This document shows positions 26,601-38,342 of a stretch of DNA of 64,000 bases, in pieces. The notes under the pieces were generated by a model, which was not told the DNA's origin, did no database searches, and saw only the letters and a program-made list of their open reading frames with translations. Numbering within the stretch: the first letter of the stretch is position 1; each line of letters begins with the position of its first letter. Source of the DNA: Opisthocomus hoazin (taxonomy: Eukaryota > Chordata > Aves > Opisthocomiformes > Opisthocomidae). The stretch lies in contig NC_134431.1 in the NCBI RefSeq assembly GCF_030867145.1, positions 11,765,089 through 11,829,088 of the forward strand, read 5' to 3'. The translations under genes were made by a program, and so were the position numbers.

Positions 26601-28634
26601 AGAATGGGAAGAAGGGTAACACATACAGGGCAGACGGAGATACCAAGTAGAAATAGGGAGGTGCAGCATGAAGATAAGCACTGTTTTAATAGCAGAGTCC
26701 AAAAGAAAGGAAAGCTCTAACTAGAACAGTAGTCTAATGAGTAGCAGCCTCAGCCCTGTACTTCTACACTTTATTCCTAAGCCACCATATATGGAAAAAC
26801 TTCCATACCGCATCCAAATACAGTGGGACAGGAACAAAGCAGAACTAATTTCCTCCTCCAGAGGGGGAGCTGAAGATGCACTTCCAGGCTTTTGCTCTCT
26901 TTTGCCCACCACCCATGCACATTCAGCAGCCTCACCAACAACAGGTTTCCTGCAGTCTTTCCCCCTCTCTCCCCTCCCAAAGGAAGTTGTTTACCCCGTG
27001 TTTTCCTACCAAATGTGGCGACATGGTGACAACTGCATTAAAGAATGAGACAACCTGTCATCTCTTTAGAGGGTCTTAGGAAAGACTGTTCTGTTTTTAT
27101 CTACCTCCAGATGTGAATGTTTCTGCCTTTCATTTTTCTCCCATTGCAATGCACTAGCGAGGTTTCTGTCTGACAGATGCTGGAACCAGAGACAGGGTAA
27201 GAGTCCTGCTAACAGCTCAGCATGTGCTTCTGCACTAGCCTCTCTCTGCCAGGTTATCTGGAACACAAGGCAGCGAGAGTCCCTGCTTAGGAGAGGGGAC
27301 CAGAATCTGTCTTGACAAGTGTTTTGCATGCAGTTAAATAGACAAATGTATTCTGCTGCCAGCCTCTTGCAGGAATTTGACTTGACGCCTGTCACCAAAC
27401 AGCTTCTTTTGCACAAGAAGAATTACAAAACACTCATACCTTACAATGATCAAAAAGAGAGCCCCCATGCCCACATTAGATTTCAGAGATGCAATGAACA
27501 CTCCCTTGCAAGCAATAACATCGAAGCCTACACAAAATTAGATACACGTTTCTGAAGGGTAAAACAAATACTAAACAAACTACTGTATGATACAAAGGCT
27601 AGCGGTCCATCCTCCACTGTAGCGTTTTTGCAGCAATAACAATCCACCTCCACAAGACATTGCACCATGCATGTGTACAGTGCAAGCCTCTGCTCAGTTT
27701 TGCTAGTTTGTGATTGTATTGGGCCATATAATTCAAACTTTTCTCAAGCTGTTTTTAAAGCTAATGCTGTTTGGATACACTCAGCCTGCATGCAAATATC
27801 TAATGTGACTCCTACCAAACTATTCTGGTGATGCTTTGTAGCAGTAAGTCCCAAGAGAGAAGTGTACATTTTATATTGTGTAGTTCATTAGCTATTTTTC
27901 CATTTCACTGCTTGCTTTTGTGTTATGGTCAAGTAGGAGTCCATTAGAATACCTGTTACTGTGCATGATTAGAAACCCTCATTTTAGAAGAACTTGAAAG
28001 TAATATTGGCATTCATTTGTTGCAAATACAAGCTATCAAGAGACAAAATAAGTCTCTTCCTTATTTCACCTTCTATATCACTTTATTTCCACTATGCCCT
28101 TTTTCAGAGAGTACAGCGCACCCAAACCTCAGAATCACAAATAAACTCATTAATGGTAAAAAACAGCTTTCCGTCTCAGCTAGAGATTGTGCCTCTTTAG
28201 TTATCACATTAAATACTGCAATTAAAGACTTGAAAAAGACACTAGCAATTTACAACTAACAAAGCCTGCTTTTTATGGATTTGTATTTTGTAGTCAATTG
28301 AAACCCAAAAGATTGCAAGATCCACCCGAAGCTACCCGTGCTGCTGGAGCATCCCTAAAGGATTCCCCAGTTTCCTTATGCCCAACAAGTTCATACAACC
28401 ACCTGTCCTTCAGCCATGATCTCTTCCTCCTCTGTTTGGCCATTCCTTTTCAACCAAGTTAAAGCAGCCCTGTTATCCCCCAGCTTCAGCAGATTTTTTT
28501 TCTGATACCTACTAAAATTTGTTACCCACCAACAGTATTATTGCATTTGGTCTAATTCCATAGGAAATCTAACAAAAGCATACAGTTAAATGTCTTCCCT
28601 TTCTTGGTCCGCTTGCTCAAGCACCATTGCAATG

Positions 28635-28840
28635 CAAACAGGTTGCCCAAAGCAGCTGCAAAATCCCCGTCCACCAAGATATTCAAAACTCAGTTGAAGA
28701 TGATCCTGAAAAAATTGATTTGACTTCAAAGTTGGATCTAACTTCAAAGCTAGCACCTCCTTAGAACAGGTAGGTTGTACCAGATGAGCTCCAAAATACC
28801 TTCTAATCTAAGTTTGCTATTGTTCTACTAGAATCAACAA
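28635..28840 (+). mobile_element. CR1 LINE 3'-end fragment
   Basis: The order of landmarks matches the 3' untranslated end of CR1: AGGTTGCCCAAAGCAGCTGC, then CCACCAAGATATTCAAAACTCAGTTG, then ATGATCCTG, then GTTGTACCAGATGAGCTCCAAA and CCTTCTAATCTAAG (read in pieces). In consensus these are GGTTGCCCAGAG, GATATTCAAAACCCAACTGG, GTCCTG, GACTAGATGATCTCCAGAGG and CCTTCCAACCT. It is 5'-truncated, as CR1 copies usually are, and fairly diverged, so it is an old insertion. Confidence 0.75.
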
Positions 28841-29515
28841 TTCTGAGCACTTCTGGTAAGCTTCCTACAATATTTAGACACCTAAATTGAGTCCTCTGTT
28901 AAATTGTACTAATAAACAATACAGCAGAGTCTGGAGGCAAGTCAGGAAGGATACTGGAAACACTCCCCTCTCCATATTACAGCAGCCATTCCATGATTGA
29001 TGAACACTGCATGTCAAGTTATTCACTACCGAAAGCATCCATGCTAAACATTCAACAACCTCCCAGCCCATGAGCACAGCCCATTAGGGTACCTTTACAG
29101 TACTCTGAAAGGCACCAGCTGCAGTGCTATGTAAACCAAAAGTCAAAAGCAGCTAGCTAGAGCACCAGTTTCTTCCGTGGCTCACTCATTCTTTGACCTC
29201 TTCAAAGAGGAGAAGGACAACAAATTAACTGAGCCTCAACAACTCATCTCATAGGCTTCCAAAAATGGTAACAACATTGTCACTTCTGGCTATGACTGAA
29301 TTTAAGTTGGCAATTCCACCAACCCTCCGAGCCATTCAGCCCCTCGTGCCTCTCATTTTTTAGGATATGGTTAGCTTAGCCCATCCATTATAAATATGAC
29401 ACAGCAGTACCCACAAGCATTACAGAGTTTTCAGCATTTCAGCTAAAAACCCCATTCCAGAAGGATTTACAGCTTGGCTGCAAGAGTGGCGTCTGGCTGA
29501 AACGTGGCATACAAA

Positions 29516-29640
29516 GTCTCGCCATAAGAGCCCAGCCATTTAATAAATCAATTTGGCTATTTTTAAATTAGAAGGCTGAAAAATACAAATTAAGTTTACC
29601 ATTTGCTGACACATCTTTGATCTCAGAAGGAATGCAAATT
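29516..29640. promoter_or_regulatory. Possible regulatory block (MEF2-like, SOX/TCF-like and octamer motifs)
   Basis: A MEF2-like CTATTTTTAAATTAG (about 29558-29572), a CATCTTTGATC SOX/TCF-type motif (about 29612) and a perfect POU octamer ATGCAAAT (29632-29639) fall within 125 bp, in AT-rich sequence with little repeat character. This is motif evidence only. A neutral AT-rich stretch could also give it. Confidence 0.2.
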
Positions 29641-29654
29641 CCACAAGCCAAGAC

Positions 29655-29717
29655 TTCAGCTGATGTAAATCAGCATAACTACACTGGCATCAGTGGAGCT
29701 CCAGTGATTTACATGCT
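29655..29717. repeat. Ancient palindromic (MITE-like) amniote repeat relic
   Basis: ATGTAAATCA (29663-29672) and TGATTTACAT (29705-29714) are perfect 10-bp inverted arms. Between them lies CAGCATAACTACACTGGCAT, then CAGTGGAGCTCCAG. The pattern (TGTAAATCAGCATAACTCCA, then CAGTGGAG, then TGATTTACA) is familiar from an old palindromic element dispersed through amniote genomes. The decayed middle indicates great age. Confidence 0.5.
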
Positions 29718-30339
29718 ACAAATCCATCCCTGTATTTATTAATGGAATATTTGTAGTTAGCTTTCGGGTCAAAACTTTGCTGTTGATGTAACCTGCTGGA
29801 ATCAATGGGGACTTGCATGTACACACGTGGAAAAAGACTTAGGTTTCCTTCTTCCCACTCATGATTATTTAATTTTTAATTAAAAAAAAATTGCAGAGAA
29901 CAAGCTTAACCATAGACAACGCAGAATATTTCAGGCACTGCATATTTTAGTTGGGACCATAATGAGTTTTGCAAGGCAGCTATAGCGCATGGATCAATTA
30001 CTACTTTGTAATCCTTATAGAGTGATCCATATGGCAATCTCTGCTATTGTTGATCCATGTTTACACCACAAGCCTGTATTTTAGTAGTTTCATAGAGAGG
30101 CCATGCTGCAACTTAAATAAAAATATCTCTGAAAAACACCAAAGCCAAAGATTTGGCATTGCATTCAGGCTTTTCTCTTCCTTCCTCCTCTCCCCCACAC
30201 TATCTCCTACCTATTGCTTGCTCTACCTATTGTTGCAGAAAGGGCTGAGTGTCTCTGCCTCAGCTTCTTCAAACCATGCATGTGCAGTGTGTCAGCTACT
30301 GGAGACCAGCTAGTATCAAGGAAGCAAGTAGGATAAGGC

Positions 30340-30490
30340 ACTAAATTCAAAAGCCAGAACATCCAAGCTCAATTTAAGTCTGCCCCAATTTCCTCTGCCA
30401 CATAGGGCAAGTTCTGTCACCTTTTGGCACTGTTACCACCTCCTCCCCCTACCATAAAGCCAAATGGGACTAATGATATTTACTAAACTC
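30340..30490 (+). repeat. MIR-type SINE relic
   Basis: The series CACATAGGGCAAGTTCTGTC, CACCTTTTGGCACTG, then AAATGGGACTAATGATATTTA follows the MIR core and its 3' neighbour (consensus GTGACCTTGGGCAAGTCAC, TCTGTGCCTCAG, AAATGGGGATAATAATA). It is substantially diverged, and the ends are approximate. Confidence 0.5.
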
Positions 30491-33400
30491 TGTGTGGAGC
30501 TGGGGTTTATGTATGACATATGCTAAACATACCATCTATTTGCACGTTTATGATTGCACATGCCATCATAAATGCAAGGTGAAACTGCCTTTGCAAATAC
30601 ATAATTTTACAAGCATTTCTGAAACCCAGAGTATCATATGGGTTATTGACCAGATTTCTTTAAAAGTAGGATTTTGTATTTAGTGATAGTATAAGCACAA
30701 AACATTTACCAACACTCGGCACATGCAGTGCCTATTACGGCGTATACAGAAAGCACTGTAGCATTAATTGATACAATGCCCAAGATAGAAATGTTTGCTT
30801 GTTTCACTCAGTACATTTCTTCATTTGCTGAATAATTCAGCTTCTATATAGGCTTAGCTGACCTTTGTTTGATAAAGTCATATTTCTAAGCATTTCCTTG
30901 CATTTAGTATTTTTAATCAGGTTCAAGTCCGCTCACTACACATCAGAGCTGAGAATAATGATGCAGATATGTGTTTTAGCCAAATGACGTTCCTTATAGC
31001 GCATACACTTCCCCCAAATCACTGAGTTGTTAACTAAAGTGTAAAAGAATTTATGATGCTAAATAAAACCAGAAAAAAAAAGATGTTTTAATAAGATGAA
31101 AATCCAAATGTTAAAATAATGAGCCATCTGTATGGGTGGCCCTCTCCTGAGAGATGCCAAGAGCTTTACCATCTGTGAAACATTTACCAGCTGTTTCCTT
31201 CCTTTTTCGTGAGAACATAAGAAATCCTTGCAGTTGGTGTTTCTAACTGACACATCCTAGTGAAGGAAACAGGTTTGTTCAACGTCAGGGACCTCTCAAG
31301 AAAGCTAGCCTGGCTGGAATTAACCTAATATCATTTTGATAAGCACCATTGTTCTCTATTTTGAAAAGGCCTTTCCAGCCAGTGGTCCAGCAGGCCACAG
31401 AGCACTCTGGAAAGCGGAGGAGGCAGAAAACAACCCACGAACCACAAACAGGTTTCAGGGAAAGAAAATATATTAAATATTTGATCTTAACATTTCCTTA
31501 CTGTTTCTTTTTTTTAAACCCTATTCTGCAGGAATTCAGGATAAATTTGTAACCTATATGAAGCTCAAAGGCACCTGCAATAAATAAGTATAACCCAAGT
31601 ATATAGCTAGACCTTGCTTTCTCTCCTCTGATCACTGTTTCACATACCTGCAATCAGCATATCTCTTGCGGCTCTCGACCCAACACATATTGTACCTCAG
31701 TGCAAAAGAGTTATGTAGCGTCCTAGGATCAGACAATCACGCTCTGACAGATTTTATTTTGCAGTACACACAGATCAAAGGCTACAAAATAAAGACAAGT
31801 TTAATCCATGAAAGGATATATTGGCTTGTATTTATTTGTATCCTGATGCACCGTAGCCCTAATTGCACATATAATAATTTATTTCCTTAGTGTTCTCTTA
31901 TTTCATTAGCTGCCAATGTGAATTGAAGAGAATATAACTTAAGAAGCAGAATTAGCTTTTAAATTCCAAGTCAATGAAATTTGCCCATAAGTGATACAGA
32001 GAGTTTCTACAAAGTATTCAGTTATATTTTCAGAAGTTAATTTTTCAAAAGACTTGTGAAGTGCAGCAGGGAAAAAAAAAAATAAAATCAGCATCTGATC
32101 AAGTTGACAGTCTATGTGGTTGTGTAAAGAGCAATATTTGGTTATCAGTTATATGCCAAATGCCGTGATATCTTGTACTTCACAATTCTGAAAATTTTAA
32201 CAGACATCGGTTCTACATAATACATTAGCAGCACCTGCCTCAAATCAAGGACTGTTTTTCTCAATGAAAGTTTCCCCTCACTTCCCCAAAAAGGGAACAT
32301 CAGCCATAGCATGAAAAAATGAAAGAGGCTTCGTCATTTCTCATGTGGGAATGCACTAAGACACATGGGTAGGGGCACCACTGGACACAGCAGACAGCAG
32401 TGTGAACACATATAGGGACAGATTTCTGACACAGCATCTAGAGAGTCCCCTTTTGCTGCCAAGAGAACGTTCCTGCACAAATCGCAGAGCTGCCTCTGGA
32501 GTGAGTAAACTCTGTCCCACCACTCGTCCCACCCAGCCCAGGGCTCACATGTTAGCTGTACATACCAGAGCAACCCCCAAAACCTCTTCAACTTCTACCT
32601 ATCACAATGCAACCTCCATAATCACCCCCACAATAGCGGATAGCTGATTCCCATTTTCCAAGAGCTATGTATAGAAAAGTTGTCTCCATACATGGGCTAT
32701 CTATACTGCAGTGAAATCACAAAGCATACCCTTTAGACCTTCAGTTAGGTAGTATCAGAATAAGGACAAGGTAGCACATGGTGGGCACTGTCACCATAAA
32801 CACAAGGAGACCATTGGGCAGTTACCCTGCTAGGATCTACAACATTAGAGCACTAGAAGTCTGCATGCCACTGAGAAATACCTGCAAAAAAACATTGCTG
32901 GGGTTGCTCTGCATCTTTCAGCAGCAAGCCATAAGCCAACAGATAACACTATGGGCCTCAGCAGAATTCTCCTCCTTGAAGTCAGCATCACATTGAATCA
33001 GATATTTAGCTGACGAGCAAAATGTAGCTCATTTCCAGCAGTGCAGGATCTGTTCGGGATGTAGCTAAATTTAAGGGTTAAACTTGTTTTTGTTACATGC
33101 TTCTTTCATTGATATCAGAACCATTTTTCTTAAAGTTAAAAAACACGCAAATAGAAACACTTCAAAGCAACAAGTACCAGCAAATGGAATACAAGGGCAC
33201 TGGGCATTTGGAAGCTGGAATAAATGACTCTCCCAAAAAACAACTAAACAAACACCTCGGACTGAAGACAGACCCAAGTAAAACTGTAAAAAGGATAACT
33301 CAAGGTCTCCAGGACTGGCTACAGTAGTGCATTTAACATTTCATTTATTACGACATCATGTCAATCTGCAATGTGTGGAAAGACATAGGAATAAATGTGT

Positions 33401-33944
33401 GATTCCAATTTCTCTCCATAACTTCAGAAATCATATTTTGCCAGTAAATTAACTCAGAGTTGTAGATATTTTTTATTAAGCCACTTTGAGTACTATGATG
33501 CACAGTTCTACAGCTACCAAAAACATCAAGCTATAAAACACAGTATGGATATTAAGCAAGCACAAATAAAAATAAAGGGGTAATTTATGTCCTCTTAGGC
33601 AAACCAACTTCCCCAATATAGCATCAATAAAACACCTGGCTTTTCTCATGAGAATTAAAACTTCAGTTCCAAGTTTTAAGCAATAGCAAAAAACAGCACA
33701 AGATTTTTTGCTAGGCATCCTCCCAATAATTTTAGAATAGGTTCTAATACTGAATAGTACTGAAGAGTTTATGATCTGCTCTTTAAAGAGGAACTATAAG
33801 GTCTGGTAGCTTGCACAGTGTTTTAAAGCAGTTATATCACTTTTAAATGAATGTTTTACCAGAAAATCTGAAGTCTTCAAAAGATGGTGAAAATTAAGTT
33901 TCATGCCATCCTTGAAGAGTAAGTCCTAGAAAATATCATATCAA

Positions 33945-33995
33945 TATTTATTCCCAGAGAAACTGAGGCATGAAGTAATATAATTATTTTCAGGC
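33945..33995 (+). repeat. Short MIR/L2-like remnant
   Basis: TTATTCCCAGAGAAACTGAGGCATGAAG shares the GAAACTGAGGCA signature of the MIR/L2 3' region. Only about 50 bp are recognisable, so assignment is weak. Confidence 0.3.
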
Positions 33996-36900
33996 TGATG
34001 TATCTATTCTTACCTAAAAACTGTCAAATCAGCTCAGCTCGATGGAAGTCCTAATGGTACCATAGCCCTTATATTCTTTAAGTGTTATAAAAAAGACTTA
34101 GGATACAAGATGGTATAGAATGTGTGGGTTGCTCAAGCGTTACCTGTTCAAAGAAGCACCTTCTTCTGAGGTCAAGCGATTTTAATTCACTATATCCTCT
34201 AGTGACTCGAGCCATAACAGCATCTACACTTACATGAACGTTATTAGTATGTGCTTAAAAAGGGATCAGGAAAAAGCTAACACTGACTGCATTGCATGCG
34301 GTGCTCCCCTGCTAGAATAAGGTTAAGGTCATTGGCAGGGCAGACCATGTATGTGTAAAGTTTACATTGCAGATATCTTCACTGGTTTGCTGAAGTGCTC
34401 ATAATTTCAGGCACTCAAATACTCTTCAACTTTGTGAGTACAGAACATATGCAATTAATCAGAAAGCCATTACTAGCATAAAATGGGGTTTGTAGGTGTA
34501 TGAAATCCTGCATATCTTTTAGGATTTATAAAAGCCCACAGCTGAGTCTGCTATTTAAGACAAATAATACCCAGGTTTTAAAAGAAAGCTATTTTAATAT
34601 TTTATTGCTATTTTGAAATGTCTCCGAGTGATTTTCCATGGTTTTAAATCTCTTACATGGCATGAAGCATAGTATGTGTGTACACGCATTTGTATATTAA
34701 CCCATTTTGTTCTTGGTTCTTGTTCTAAAGAACAAATATTGCAAAATAAAGCCTGTCTTGAATCCTCACACATGCAAGTAAGGAAAACCTCACTTTGCAT
34801 TTGAGTACCTGCATAACTGAGCAAGCATTAAGCCTTGCTTTTCTGTTTTGAAAGCTAGCAGTTAGTACTTCTAAATGAAACCAGTTACAATGTTCAATGT
34901 ATAAATTCTAGATTATAAAAACAGTTTGTAGCCATAGCCTCTTTTCCGTGCTCCTGGAAAGGCTCCGACTGCTGTAAGCCACGCAGCAGGTTGGTAAGAG
35001 TGTGACAGAACAGACTCCAAGTAACACCAAGGTGACACGGGTAGGGTTACTGATGATTTAGTGGGCTGCACACTGCTCCTGGTTAGTAGGCGTTTGAGAT
35101 GTAAACTCAAAGAATCCTAACACTCAGCATAGCTAAAGATGCCATTTTACTTGCTGGAAGGGTAACTGTGTTAATCAGAGTATCCTGGACAAATTCCAGC
35201 TTGGGTAACTGCATTCTGTTTTAGCAAATTCTCCCTCCATTTCCAATTAGTAAAGGTATTCATTATTTTTGTCTTTCTGCTGCTGCCACGATGGAGGTGG
35301 ACAAAGGCAGCAGTTGACACTGACCAACTTTTTAACACATAGGTGGAAAAATGGGCTTGTCAAGTAGGCAATGGTGAATACCAACATTCTAGGTAGAGAC
35401 CCCTGCACAGTTCATTCAGGGACAAGCAGTACTCTGCCACGAACTACAGGAACCATTCTCTGTATAAGGCAGAGAAACAGAGACTCAGCCCAAGTACTGG
35501 GGGGCTGACCTCTACAAAGCTCTGAGCGTATTGCGCAATAAAGAACCTGGGCATTGCACTAGGTAGCATTAACAACCAAGGAAAGCTCCTGGTTTTTCTC
35601 TCTCTAGTTCCAGGTAACATGTGTCTATCATACCACAGTACTCTGAGAAGAACTACCACTAAGAGAAGAACAGACTCAGGCCCCTTATTTGCAAGTTGGC
35701 CTGGGATAAATGGCTCTATACACCTTTTCAGTCCCTGTGCATCTTGTGTAATCAATGACACTAAGCTGAGACACTGACATTCAGCTGATGCATTGAAGAC
35801 TGAGCAAACTACCACATCAATACACAGAGAAAGACTTTGCTCCAGTGTTTCTGCCCAGCTTGGAATTTCAACCAAGTAGGTGTGTTGGAGTTGTTCTTGA
35901 CCAACAGGTTTCATCTAACAAAAATGCCACTGTACAATTTATAGGCTTGAATGGACTTAATATCATCTCTTCTAGTCCAAAGGGTCCTTAAGAAGAGTTA
36001 TAGGACAGCAGTAATAACACATATGCAGGGAGACTAACATTTCTGCATGCAGAATGACATTTCTTAGTAGTATTTTTATGTGAATGACCAAAATGGAGCC
36101 ATTCGAAAAAATCCCCTGCAAGTATTTCTGGCTTTCCTGACCCTGCCCTTCTTTTATTGGTGTAGTATTTATGATCTTGTGTATCTTAATTCTTCCATTG
36201 AGAGTCTTATGGTGATTCGCAGACCAGGTGCTGTGTAGGTGGGTGCTGTGTGGGTTTCCCCTCCGCTCAGATGCCTGAACTACAAGAGCTAAGCATCATG
36301 CTCAGCCAGGCCTGAACACCCTTTGAGCCAAGATTAACAATCTGTGCCAAACTATGGAGGCAGCCTGGGATCAAGACACCTTTTTTAAACTTTTGCTAAT
36401 ATCTAGTTACATAAACAGTACAAATCTGTCCAGAAAAAGTACCTCTTCATCACTTGGACAGTCAGGCAAATTTACACCTCATTTGTTAGAACGTCATTGA
36501 ACAAGAGATGCCCATCCTTGATCTCATAGCAATTCATTATTACTTAACTCCATTGGTTTCAATGGAAGGTATCAGAAATCCCATCAAGAACAGAAAAATG
36601 AAAGACAAACCATATTTTTTGGCAATTCCTTAAGAACTCATTTGCAAGCTACAAGTAGTTGCCGTTTTCATCAAATCTAAAAGGACCATCTACTTTATAG
36701 CTTTTATTCTGGTTTATTAATTATTCAATCTCAACAGTCTGCTAGGATCTTCCTCCTAAGACAGGGGCACTTTGTCACAGTATGAGCATAGTCATCAGTG
36801 CTCTCCAGAACCTCCCTCAGCTTCCTAGCAGGGGGAAGGCACCTGCATTTAGCACCTGGATTAGATTTCTGAAACCCCCCATTCTCCACCAAAGCCCCCA

Positions 36901-38120
36901 TTTGCCTCTCCATTGTCAATCCTCATGGGTTGTCAGTCTCTTTTATTAAGTCTTTAGTAAAAACAAATACAAAAACCAATGTAGAATTCAAATGGGACTG
37001 GGAAGTACATTTGGTACCAGATTGCCTTGAAACCTACTGCAGCTTTTTGCAAAACTGTACCCATGTTCTCCCAAGTTCTTGGGCACATCTGGAGCTTCAC
37101 AATTTTGGATCAAACCAGATGACAGCAGTCTGTCAAAAGACAGCCAGCAGCCCATCAAACAGATATGCAAAAGAATTAAATGAAGAAAACTCCTTTGAAC
37201 CCAAAATAGAATTTTCTGTAACACAGAAATAGTTCTTTTCCTAAACTTCCTTTCATGGCAGGGACAAGAAAGTTAAATTTTTCTCTCTGAAAACAACACA
37301 TTGGCTTTACTGATGACAGTCTTTAGAAACAGAAAGAGAAGAACGTTTACTACTAGCTGTAAGATCATTTTACACATGTGAAAGCAGTATTCATCTTGTG
37401 CATGACGGGGAAATGGGACTGAAACCACACCAGGATTTGTGGCCACTATTGGGGAACCCAGTTCTGACCCAAAAGTTCCACATCTCAAGTACAGAAAATC
37501 TTGATTAACTCAAAACACTCTTTTGGACTGAAAAGCCAGCGGAGCTTGTTCAGGAAGGGCTTCTGGCTTGTTTTGAGAGATGGTGGTTCAGAGCACTGTA
37601 CTTGGCCTCAGAAATTTAATTGTACCTAAATTAAGACTGAAAACTGATCAGGTTGGATTAAAGCCTAGTGGGATTCTGGAACAGAGATTTCTCGCTCTGT
37701 CCTTTGCTAGTATTATTCCAAACTGGTTTTTGGCAATCTTTTCATTTTTGCACCCAGTTTTCCCTGTAAATGAGCAGTGAAATTCCAAGGGACTCTATCA
37801 GGAGTTAAAATCATTCAGTATATATTTGCCAGCGCATGCAGTGTTTATTTTTAAACAGTGCCAAAAGTGTTTATAGATAGAAACAACAGGACAACCCATA
37901 ATTAAATAACTGTTTCTGCTACATCTGCTATTTAGCAACTTGAAGGAAAATAATTTCCCAACAACAAATAGGAATGGTCAAGAAAGCTCTCAAGTTTGGG
38001 CCCATTATTACCATATAAAACAACATATTAGTTGCTTAGCTACCAATCATAAAAGAAGCCCAATTAAACATGAAAGAATCTTAACTAGCTGCATGGAATA
38101 TAAAAGTGAAAAGTTAAAAG

Positions 38121-38342
38121 CTGTCAGGTGGTTAGTGGAGAGAATACTGAGAAGTGATTGACAAACTGGGCTTGCTTTGCTTCAAATTTGGCTTTGATTC
38201 AATAAATGATTGACACGCTGATGTCGTCTGAAATAGCAGATTGTGCTTTGGAGAGGCTATTTAGCAGCCCATTGATTGACAGGTTACTAAAATTGTCCCA
38301 TGGACAGAGGTAACCAAACAGAACTATATTTTGACAGGTGGG
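38121..38342 (+). promoter_or_regulatory. Candidate enhancer: PBX/PREP-MEIS motif cluster upstream of TSHZ2
   Basis: Three exact copies of TGATTGACA lie in the same orientation at 38155-38163, 38207-38215 and 38273-38281. The third extends to the full PBX-PREP decamer TGATTGACAG. The cluster is bracketed by two near-identical sites, TGTCAGGTGG (38122-38131) and TGACAGGTGG (38332-38341), which combine a MEIS/TGIF half-site with a CAGGTG E-box. A TCF/LEF-like CTTTGAT lies at 38192. A 9-mer is expected less than once in 64 kb on both strands, so three in 127 bp is far from random. About 10 kb upstream of the TSHZ2 start, this could be a developmental enhancer. Activity and conservation are inferred, not shown. 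Confidence 0.5.

Larger units (their letters stand above)
9976..28634. other. Gene-free upstream flank, segment 2
   Basis: No supportable gene is present. Open frames are scattered, short and strand-inconsistent, and none shows splice signals or recognisable domains. Simple tracts include (C)10 at 10190-10199 and (A)17 at 19538-19554, the latter followed by CCCAAACCAAACC. Items worth annotating inside it are a long hairpin (11215-11294), a motif-rich block (18081-18180) and a pair of related repeats (22863 and 23591). The rest shows nothing I can name. Confidence 0.7.

Noticed and set aside
35444..35914. 156-codon minus-strand open frame
   Set aside because: It has no recognised domain and is isolated, and a frame of this length can occur by chance in 64 kb of non-coding DNA.
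35935..35995. CR1-like tail (GAATGGACTTAATATCATCT, TCTAGTCC)
   Set aside because: It resembles the CR1 3' phrase 'ATGATCTAGTCC', but the match is too short to annotate as an element with confidence.
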